Notes under the pieces: generated by a model | What the model was told of the DNA's origin: nothing | Databases searched by the model: none | Seen by the model: the letters and a program-made list of their open reading frames with translations, nothing else | Position numbers and translations under genes: made by a program | Shown: in pieces, positions 1 to 5,993 of the stretch | How positions within the stretch are numbered: the stretch's first letter is position 1 | Layout of the letters: each line of letters opens with the position of its first letter | NCBI GenBank assembly: GCA_947450745.1 | Contig: CANFYD010000262.1 | Location: forward strand, 1-5,993 | Direction of reading: 5' to 3' | Length of the DNA: 5,993 bases | From: Burkholderiales bacterium | Lineage (GTDB): Bacteria; Pseudomonadota; Gammaproteobacteria; Burkholderiales; Burkholderiaceae_C

Positions 1-825
1 ATCGTGGCCGGCGTGCGCTTCATGGGCGAGAGTGCCAAGATCCTGAGCCCCGAAAAGCGTGTGCTGATGCCCGATCTGGATGCCACCTGTTCGCTCGACT
101 TGGGCTGTCCGGCGGCTGACTTTGCGGCCTTTTGCGACGCCCATCCGGACCGCAAAGTGGTCGTCTACGCCAACACCAGCGCGGCGGTCAAGGCGCGCGC
201 CGACTGGATGGTGACCAGTTCCTGCGCGCTGGAGATCGTCGCCGACCTGCATGCCAAAGGCGAAAAAATCCTCTGGGCCCCCGACCGCCATCTGGGCCGC
301 TACATCCAGGAGCAGACCGGTGCCGACATGCTGATGTGGAACGGCGCCTGCATCGTGCACGACGAGTTCAAGGGCCTGGAACTGCAATTGCTGCGCGAGC
401 AATATCCGCAAGCGATGGTCCTGGTACACCCGGAATCACCGCAAAGCGTGGTGGCGCTGGCCGATGTGGTCGGCTCGACCTCGGCGCTGATCAAGGCGGT
501 GGTCGAGGGCAACGCACCTCTTTACATCGTCGCCACCGACAACGGCATCCTGCACCGCATGCGGCAGTTGGCACCGGGCAAGACCTTGATCGAAGCGCCG
601 ACCGCCGGCAAAAGCGCCACCTGCAAAAGCTGCGCGCATTGCCCCTGGATGGCGATGAACGGCTTGCAGGGCGTGGTCGATTGCCTGGAGCAGGGTCAAG
701 GCGAAATCCTGCTGGACGAGCCGACCCGCGTGAAAGCGCTGGCCTGCATCACCCGCATGCTGGACTTCACTGCGGCGCTGAAGCTGAATGCGCAGGGCTT
801 GGTCGCGGGTATCGGCGCGGCCTGA
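1..825 (+). CDS. nadA: Quinolinate synthase NadA, 5'-truncated by the window edge
   Basis: NadA is a cytoplasmic [4Fe-4S] enzyme that condenses iminoaspartate, made by NadB, with dihydroxyacetone phosphate to form quinolinate for NAD synthesis. The reading frame is open from base 1, so the start lies outside the window; about 84 residues are missing by E. coli numbering recalled from memory. The visible 274 residues include FMGESAKILSPEK, ECSLDLGCP-like ATCSLDLGCP, YANTSAAVKARADW, WAPDRHLGRY, GACIVHDEF, VHPESPQ, VGSTS and the C-terminal CKSCAHCPWMAMN. Counting from the codon at base 4, Cys29, Cys116 and Cys213 fall exactly 84 below E. coli Cys113, Cys200 and Cys297, the known cluster ligands, so all three are present with no net gap. 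The gene ends in TGA and its reading direction converges on nadB. No nadC follows. The GTG at base 4 is an internal valine codon, not the start. Confidence 0.97.
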   Translation: MVAGVRFMGESAKILSPEKRVLMPDLDATCSLDLGCPAADFAAFCDAHPDRKVVVYANTSAAVKARADWMVTSSCALEIVADLHAKGEKILWAPDRHLGRYIQEQTGADMLMWNGACIVHDEFKGLELQLLREQYPQAMVLVHPESPQSVVALADVVGSTSALIKAVVEGNAPLYIVATDNGILHRMRQLAPGKTLIEAPTAGKSATCKSCAHCPWMAMNGLQGVVDCLEQGQGEILLDEPTRVKALACITRMLDFTAALKLNAQGLVAGIGAA

Positions 826-942
826 ATCGCCCGAACAAGCTCGGCCGAGTCTGGCTTTTCCGCAAGGCTGCAACCCAAAAACCGTTTATGGTGAATGCCC
901 TTCTGCGAGTCATTTTGCGGATCACTTCGGGAACCTTGCACC

Positions 943-1233
943 ATGAACCACGACTTCAGCTCGATCTACAACCACCATGAACGCGAGGTGCTGAGCGCTG
1001 TGATGAGCTTGGCACCCAAGTTCCCTGTCATCCAGGCCAATGGTGACCTGCTCTGCGACGTGGCTTGCGTGGCGCTGAACCGCCTGCCCCCGCGCTACAT
1101 CCGCCACGCGGTGGATTTCCTCTTCTACCTGACCGAGCATGAGCGGCGCGAGATTGATGCCGCCATCGAAGAAGCGGTCAGTTATGCCTTCAACTTCGTG
1201 CAGGCCCGCATGGCTTTGCGAGCCAAGGGCTGA
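943..1233 (+). CDS. ComFB-domain small protein, possible nucleotide second-messenger receptor
   Basis: This is a 96-residue protein with the pattern of the late competence protein ComFB family: an N-terminal helix (IYNHHEREVLSAV, residues 8-20) and the core motif CDVACVALNRLPPRYIRHAVD (residues 38-58, given here in overlapping words CDVACVALNRLPP and PPRYIRHAVD), then a mostly helical tail. Members named ComFB or CdgR in cyanobacteria have been reported to bind cyclic di-nucleotides; that is family knowledge, not something the sequence proves. B. subtilis ComFB has several cysteines before the core motif, whereas only Cys38 and Cys42 are seen here, so the metal site is probably reduced or absent. 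There is no signal peptide or membrane helix, so it should be cytoplasmic. The ATG at 943 is preferred over an in-frame ATG at 895 because the homologous region begins just after it. The ribosome binding site is weak (GGGAA about 8 bases upstream). It lies 117 bases after nadA on the same strand. Confidence 0.85.
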   Translation: MNHDFSSIYNHHEREVLSAVMSLAPKFPVIQANGDLLCDVACVALNRLPPRYIRHAVDFLFYLTEHERREIDAAIEEAVSYAFNFVQARMALRAKG

Positions 1234-1322
1234 AGACCGGCATGAGGCTGAGAAACAAAAAACTCCACACGACAAAAGCTACCAGAAGTGCACCCGCCTA
1301 GATGAGTGAACGCACAGTCGAA

Positions 1323-1421
1323 GGATCAGCGCGGCGGGGCGTTTTGCGGAGGTCAAGGAGGAAGCCGCAGCCCTAGGCTGCGCTGGGGGACACGGAGCAA
1401 AACGTCCCGCCGGGCTGATAC
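1323..1421. repeat. Long imperfect inverted repeat
   Basis: The arms are 1323-1347 and 1397-1421, separated by 49 bases. Reading outward from the inner end, the pairs run GTTTTGC/GCAAAAC, then C-G, one G-T wobble at 1339/1405, seven further G-C pairs, a mismatch at 1331/1413, six more pairs and a mismatch at 1324/1420. That gives about 22 Watson-Crick pairs, one wobble and two mismatches in 25 positions. This is far beyond chance in a gap of this size and would form a very stable stem in RNA from either strand. Confidence 0.85.
1366..1382. repeat. Perfect 7-bp hairpin with CTA loop inside the larger inverted repeat
   Basis: CGCAGCC at 1366-1372 pairs perfectly with GGCTGCG at 1376-1382 around a 3-base loop. 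It sits just 3' of the AAGGAGG word on the plus strand. It is not followed by a T-run on either strand, so it does not look like an intrinsic terminator. It is more likely the apical stem of the surrounding structure. Confidence 0.7.
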
Positions 1422-1484
1422 CGCGAGCAAGCCGTTTCTCCGCGAACGCCGGGTGCCGCCAGGGGCCTGCATGCCTCTCATCAT

Positions 1485-3143
<1,659 letters not shown>

Positions 3144-3151
3144 TCGGCAAG

Positions 3152-3156
3152 CCTTC
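3152..3156 (-). promoter_or_regulatory. Ribosome binding site of nadB
   Basis: On the minus strand GAAGG stands eight bases before the ATG at 3143. It supports this start over the in-frame ATG at 3326, whose extra 61 codons are arginine- and proline-rich and unlike NadB. Confidence 0.6.
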
Positions 3157-3264
3157 AGCGCCTGGTAGACAGGCAGCAATGTAGTGGGGACGCGGAGGGA
3201 CTCGCGTGGTCTTGACCGGACCCGGTGGCGCTGCCACTCGGGCGGGCGCTGAGTCCAGTGCCGG

Positions 3265-3270
3265 ATTCTA
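3265..3270 (-). promoter_or_regulatory. Possible -10 box for nadB
   Basis: The minus strand reads TAGAAT here, one base from the TATAAT consensus, about 120 bases before the nadB start. No convincing -35 box lies 16-19 bases upstream; the nearest words are GTCAAG and TCAAGC. If it is used, the leader would be about 115 bases long. A promoter of its own is plausible because nadB is 208 bases from the upstream gene. Confidence 0.25.
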
Positions 3271-3302
3271 CGAAGGCCGGGCGGCGCGCTTGACCCGCCC
3301 TG

Positions 3303-3330
3303 CACAATGCCCCTGCGCAAAGCCATTGTG
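3303..3330. repeat. Inverted repeat CACAATG-N14-CATTGTG upstream of nadB
   Basis: Two perfect 7-base arms (3303-3309 and 3324-3330) face each other in the gap between the FimV-like gene and nadB. The word GCCCCTGCG overlaps this region twice as a direct repeat (3309-3317 and 3335-3343). There is no T-run on either side, so it is not an obvious terminator for the FimV-like gene. It could be an operator for nadB, lying upstream of the possible -10 box, or chance: a 7-base pair with a short spacer is expected by luck in roughly one in four gaps of this size. Confidence 0.3.
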
Positions 3331-3351
3331 TAAAGCCCCTGCGGATGTCTT

Positions 3352-4347
3352 TCAGGCGGGCGGCACGACGACGCTGCGACGCCCGATCAGGCGCGCGCGC
3401 AGCAGCCACCCCGCGATCAGCAGCAAGAGCGCCACGGCAATACCCAGCGCGCCACGCCGCAGCGTGGACTGCTCGACCTCTTGCTGAGCCGAATCGGCCA
3501 ACAGCTGGTCAATTTCAGTGCTGAACGCTTGTTGCTGACGCTGCAAGGCGGCGAACTGCAGCTGCGCCCGTTGCACGCGCTCGCTGTCGAGCGCGGCCGA
3601 TGCAGTGCTGGCGGTAGGCGGCTCCACATCAATGGCCATCAGCAAGCTGACGCTGGGCGGCTTGTGGACCGCCTCTTTGGTGCTTTCAACAGCTTGGCGC
3701 TTGCTGCCAGCGCTGCGCCCGGTGTCCAGGTCGAAGCGCCAGCGCAAACCCGCCAGCTCGGCATCGGGCAGCGTGATCTGCACCCGCTCGGCGGGAGCAG
3801 TTTTCTCGGCAACTGCAGATTTTTCCGGCCTTGCGACGGGCTCGGCCAAGCCCGCTGTGGCTGCTTTCAACAACGAGGGCGGCCGGGCCGCACTGGCGGC
3901 TTGCGGCAACGCTGGCAGTGGCTTGGTGTCGGCCCGGCCGACTGCTGCGTCCTGGTCGACCAAGGCGATCAACTGCTGGCGGGGGCAGCCGAGCGACAGC
4001 TTCACGACCGGCTCATCGATCAATTCTGCAGTGCGCACCCAAATGGTGGCTGCACTTTGATCGGCCTGCCACTCCACTGTTTTGGTCACGCGCGCCGCTG
4101 CAATATCACGCTCGCCCGCCTGCACGGCCACCTGAATGCAGTCGGACCGCAGCGTCTCGCCAGGGTCGAGCCGAACCGGAATCTTCAACAGCAGCGGTTG
4201 GCCCAGGGCCGACAAGGTCTGCGGCCGGCCCAGCTCGAGCGCCTGCACACCCGCGCCGGTCAGCCCCAGGATGAAGCCGGCCACGCTGGGCAAAATCACT
4301 TGGCGAATAGGGGCGGCGGGGCTTGGCCGCGAGGGGTGATTTTTCAT
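3352..4347 (-). CDS. FimV-N-like envelope protein with coiled coil and C-terminal membrane helix
   Basis: This 331-residue protein starts with a probable signal peptide (basic start, hydrophobic stretch about 17-34, VQA cleavage site after residue 36). Then comes a beta-rich domain (about 37-130) beginning LELGRPQTLSALGQPLLLKI, which resembles the N-terminal domain of FimV/HubP-type polar and type IV pilus assembly proteins. Cys70 and Cys121 could form a disulfide in the periplasm. A low-complexity Ala/Pro/Lys linker (about 140-187), a segment of unknown fold with WRFDLDTG (about 188-245), a Gln-rich likely coiled coil (about 255-294) and one membrane helix (about 299-316) followed by an Arg-rich tail complete it. 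There is no LysM motif and no cytoplasmic TPR region, so it is much shorter than true FimV. The ATG at 4347 is chosen because the signal peptide begins there; the frame is open further upstream without sensible sequence, and no good ribosome binding site is visible. It lies upstream of nadB on the same strand with a 208-base gap. Its role is inferred from the domain only. Confidence 0.75.
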   Translation of the reverse strand: MKNHPSRPSPAAPIRQVILPSVAGFILGLTGAGVQALELGRPQTLSALGQPLLLKIPVRLDPGETLRSDCIQVAVQAGERDIAAARVTKTVEWQADQSAATIWVRTAELIDEPVVKLSLGCPRQQLIALVDQDAAVGRADTKPLPALPQAASAARPPSLLKAATAGLAEPVARPEKSAVAEKTAPAERVQITLPDAELAGLRWRFDLDTGRSAGSKRQAVESTKEAVHKPPSVSLLMAIDVEPPTASTASAALDSERVQRAQLQFAALQRQQQAFSTEIDQLLADSAQQEVEQSTLRRGALGIAVALLLLIAGWLLRARLIGRRSVVVPPA

Positions 4348-4512
4348 GCGGTGGGATAGGTGCGTGGCCGCTCGGCAGGGCCAAATGCAAAAGATGGCGG
4401 GCACTCTAGCATGCCGATTTGGCGCGCATGCGCTGCCGGGCCCACAGCGCTGGGGGCTGCCCCGAAGCCTCTGCCCCACTACAATCGCGGCAATTCAAAT
4501 TCGGCCCCGAAC
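4348..4512. promoter_or_regulatory. Divergent promoter region between FimV-like and TPR genes
   Basis: These 165 bases separate two divergent genes and should hold both promoters. The rightward one is listed separately. For the leftward gene, the minus strand reads TGCTAGAGT with a TAGAGT -10-like word at 4403-4408, a possible extended -10, but no matching -35 box is seen. No clear inverted-repeat operator was found. Confidence 0.5.
4457..4485 (+). promoter_or_regulatory. Promoter of the TPR/Cds6 gene
   Basis: TACAAT at 4480-4485, one base from the -10 consensus, stands in the context CTACAATCGCGG, a form I recognise as common ahead of Burkholderiales genes. Seventeen bases upstream is CTGCCC (4457-4462), a weak -35 match. 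A start of transcription near 4492 would leave a leader of only about 20 bases before the ATG at 4513. Confidence 0.45.
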
Positions 4513-5736
4513 ATGCTTTCACTTACACCTGCGCGCGTCAAAACAACTGCCAAACTTGGCTGCTTGCGCCAAATTTCCGCCGGCGTCCTCATGGCGCTGA
4601 GCCTGAACATCGCGGTGGCCGATGAAGTCAGCGATGTCCAGGCCCTGTTGGCCAGCGGCAAGTCGGCCGAAGGCTTGAAGAAGATCGACCAATTGCTCAC
4701 GGCCAAACCGAGCGACCCACGGCTGCGTTTGCAGCGCGGCATTGCCCTGTCGCTGCTGAACCGGCCAGCCGAGGCGATCACCGTGTTCCAAAAGCTGATC
4801 GAGTCGCATCCCGAGTTGCCGGGGCCGTACAACAACCTGGCCGTCCTGTATGGCAACCAGGGCGATTACGAAAAAGCCAGGCAGGCGCTGGAGCTGGCCA
4901 TCCGCACCAATCCGAGCTATGCCACCGCGTTCCAGAATCTGGGTGATGTCTATGCTCGCCTGGCCGGCCAAGCCTACAAAAAGGCTTTGGCGCTGGACAA
5001 ATCCGATGGCAGCCTGCCGCTGAAATTGGCCGTGGTACAAAATATTTTCGAGGCCAGCGTGGACCCGCGCACGGGCAAGGCGGCAAGCGCGATTGCCGTG
5101 CCCACGGCTTCTGCGCCAGCGTCCACTGCGGCGACGGTGGTTGCGGCAAAAGCCTCGGCGCCGGCCAAGCCGGTGGCAGCTGCACCCGCCGCCGCACCAG
5201 CACCAGCACCAGCACCCGTGATTGCTGCCGCGCCTCCGGTTAGCCCCGTTCCAGCACCTGCCTCGGTCAAGGTAGCAGCGCCGGGTGCCGCACCCGTTGT
5301 CGCAACCAAGGCCGCAGTCGCCGCAGCCGCAGCCTCAGCCGTCGCCCCAACGGCCGCAGCCGCCAAACCCGAGCCCGCCCGCGCCGATACGGCCAACCTG
5401 GATCAGCAAGCGGTTGAGAAGGCGCTGCAGGCTTGGGCCAAGGCTTGGAGCCAGCGCGACATGTTCGCCTACTACGCCGCTTACGCGCCGGAATTCAAAG
5501 GCAAGTCCGCGACCCGCAAGGCGTGGGAAGAAGAGCGTCGCGTCCGCATCGTCGGCAAGAAGAAAATCGTCGTCACGCTGTCCGACATCCGCATCAAGGT
5601 CAGCGGCGGCAAGGCGACGCTGCAGATACGCCAGGACTACAACTCCGACGCGCTGAGCGTGAAGAGCGCCAAGACCCTCGAAATGGTCAAGAGCAAACTG
5701 GGTGACTGGCAAATCACGGAAGAAACCGCCAGCTGA
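4513..5736 (+). CDS. Secreted TPR protein with Ala/Pro linker and Cds6-type NTF2-like C-terminal domain
   Basis: This is a 407-residue protein in four parts. Residues 1-36 are a signal peptide (basic region, hydrophobic ISAGVLMALSL, cleavage at AVA before DEV). Residues 38-180 hold about three to four TPR helices, the clearest being GPYNNLAVLYGNQGDYEKAR (104-123). Residues 189-293 form a very Ala/Pro-rich linker. Residues 296-405 resemble the NTF2-like domain found at the C-terminus of Cds6-type L,D-transpeptidase family proteins (VEKALQAWAKAWSQRDMFAY, YAPEFKGKS, and LGDWQITEE at the end). There is no catalytic L,D-transpeptidase domain with its cysteine motif, so any link to peptidoglycan cross-linking would be as a partner or adaptor. 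It should act in the periplasm. ATG 4513 is preferred because it lies just after the promoter and gives a full signal peptide; ATG 4591 would shorten it and lose the basic region. The next gene follows 23 bases later. Confidence 0.85.
   Translation: MLSLTPARVKTTAKLGCLRQISAGVLMALSLNIAVADEVSDVQALLASGKSAEGLKKIDQLLTAKPSDPRLRLQRGIALSLLNRPAEAITVFQKLIESHPELPGPYNNLAVLYGNQGDYEKARQALELAIRTNPSYATAFQNLGDVYARLAGQAYKKALALDKSDGSLPLKLAVVQNIFEASVDPRTGKAASAIAVPTASAPASTAATVVAAKASAPAKPVAAAPAAAPAPAPAPVIAAAPPVSPVPAPASVKVAAPGAAPVVATKAAVAAAAASAVAPTAAAAKPEPARADTANLDQQAVEKALQAWAKAWSQRDMFAYYAAYAPEFKGKSATRKAWEEERRVRIVGKKKIVVTLSDIRIKVSGGKATLQIRQDYNSDALSVKSAKTLEMVKSKLGDWQITEETAS
5194..5216 (+). repeat. GCACCA hexamer repeat in the linker coding sequence
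   Basis: Three perfect copies of GCACCA plus a partial fourth encode alternating Ala-Pro in the linker of the TPR protein. The unit is six bases, so copy changes would keep the frame and alter only linker length. Confidence 0.7.
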
Positions 5737-5759
5737 GCACCGCCAGCCCTGCGACAACC

Positions 5760-5993
5760 ATGTCTGAGCCGCTCGCCAACCCCGCCCAGCCGACGCCCCT
5801 GTCGACACCCACGCCCGACCCGGAGCTGGCCAAGCGCGGCCGGGTCAAGCAACTGCTGCTGCTGACTTGCGGCCTGGCGGCGGCGGCCGGCATGGTGGGT
5901 GCCGTCAGCTATGTGTCGGCCCGAGTGGAGTTGAGCCCGGCGTCCGGCTCGGCAAATTCGGCCGCCAAGTCCGGCGGGCCGCTGCCCAGCCTG
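5760..5993 (+). CDS. Single-pass membrane protein of unknown function, 3'-truncated by the window edge
   Basis: The frame is open from the ATG at 5760 to the window end, giving 78 residues with no stop. Residues 1-22 are Pro/Thr/Ser-rich and hydrophilic. Then come basic residues (AKRGRVK, 24-30) and a hydrophobic helix at about 31-53 (QLLLLTCGLAAAAGMVGAVS), and after it a Ser/Gly/Ala-rich stretch. This fits an N-in membrane anchor with the rest outside the cytoplasm. It starts 23 bases after the TPR gene stop, so co-transcription is likely. No clear ribosome binding site is seen. I do not recognise the family from this part; Ala/Pro-rich starts of this kind are seen in envelope proteins such as SPOR-domain or transpeptidase proteins, but nothing here decides between them. 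Confidence 0.65.
   Translation, partial: MSEPLANPAQPTPLSTPTPDPELAKRGRVKQLLLLTCGLAAAAGMVGAVSYVSARVELSPASGSANSAAKSGGPLPSL

Larger units (their letters stand above)
1320..1480. ncRNA. Candidate structured RNA / repeat element with paired Shine-Dalgarno words
   Basis: This non-coding stretch lies between the convergent comFB-like gene and nadB. A long imperfect stem pairs 1323-1347 with 1397-1421 and encloses a 7-bp hairpin at 1366-1382 with a 3-base loop. The internal loop exposes GGAGGT (1348-1353) and AAGGAGG (1355-1361) on the plus strand; the minus strand therefore reads CCTCCTT and ACCTCC, the anti-Shine-Dalgarno words of 16S rRNA. A downstream segment (1433-1450) can pair with either arm: 1438-1450 with 1338-1351, which buries GGAG, or 1433-1442 with 1393-1404. 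A small stem at 1461-1478 follows but has no U-run. I cannot tell which strand is transcribed. I recall a class of betaproteobacterial small RNAs toxic in E. coli, but I cannot confirm that this is a member. It could also be a dispersed repeat or a DNA-level palindrome. Confidence 0.45.

Noticed and set aside
838..860. Possible intrinsic terminator after nadA (CTCGGCCGAG followed by CTTTTC)
   Set aside because: The palindrome has no room for a loop, the alternative stem is short and broken, and the T-run is only four bases.
132..980. 282-codon plus-strand frame and minus-strand frames over nadA
   Set aside because: These overlap the conserved nadA frame and show Arg/Gly/Pro-rich out-of-frame composition.
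1323..1421. Integron attC site or REP/IS200-type element
   Set aside because: The arm ends GTTTTGC/GCAAAAC do not fit the GTTRRRY/RYYYAAC core of attC, and there is no integrase, transposase or GTAG-type REP head in the window.
1461..1478. Hairpin AGGGGC/GCCTCT as a terminator between the convergent genes
   Set aside because: The six-pair stem includes a G-T wobble and is followed by no T-run on either strand; kept only as part of the candidate RNA.
3144..3326. N-terminal extension of nadB to the ATG at 3326
   Set aside because: The extra 61 residues are Arg/Pro-rich and unlike NadB, and a GAAGG ribosome binding site fits the ATG at 3143.
4360..4512. N-terminal extension of the TPR protein to the ATG at 4360
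   Set aside because: It would place the promoter-like TACAAT inside the gene and bury the signal peptide behind 51 unrelated residues.

Overview
The window is a GC-rich stretch of chromosome from what is most likely a betaproteobacterium of the order Burkholderiales. The evidence is the protein sequences (NadA, NadB, a ComFB-domain protein, a FimV-type envelope protein and a TPR protein with a Cds6-type C-terminus), the strong G/C bias and a CTACAATCGCGG-type promoter. I saw no phage, transposase, integron or CRISPR feature. It reads as ordinary core chromosome with one unusual non-coding element.

Left part (1-3143): two enzymes of de novo NAD synthesis point at each other. nadA (quinolinate synthase, 5' end cut off by the window) runs rightward. 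nadB (L-aspartate oxidase, complete) runs leftward. NadB oxidises L-aspartate to iminoaspartate, and NadA condenses that with dihydroxyacetone phosphate to give quinolinate. Between them lies a 96-residue ComFB-domain protein (943-1233), followed by a 251-base gap between the convergent genes.

The gap is the most interesting part of the window. It holds a long imperfect inverted repeat (about 1323-1347 with 1397-1421) enclosing a perfect 7-bp hairpin (1366-1382). Two Shine-Dalgarno-like words, GGAGGT and AAGGAGG, sit side by side in the internal loop, so the opposite strand carries the anti-Shine-Dalgarno word CCTCCTT. A third segment (1433-1450) can pair with either arm, giving three mutually exclusive helices. 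I call it a candidate structured RNA or repeat element.

Right part (3352-5993): an envelope block. A FimV-N-like protein with a signal peptide and a C-terminal membrane helix (4347 down to 3352) lies upstream of nadB on the same strand. It is divergent from a secreted TPR protein with a long Ala/Pro linker and an NTF2-like Cds6-type C-terminal domain (4513-5736). The 165-base region between them carries a recognisable promoter for the TPR gene. A further gene begins at 5760, 23 bases after the TPR stop, and runs off the window; its visible part is a single-pass membrane protein. The TPR gene and this last gene are probably one operon. Function in this block is inferred from domain families only.
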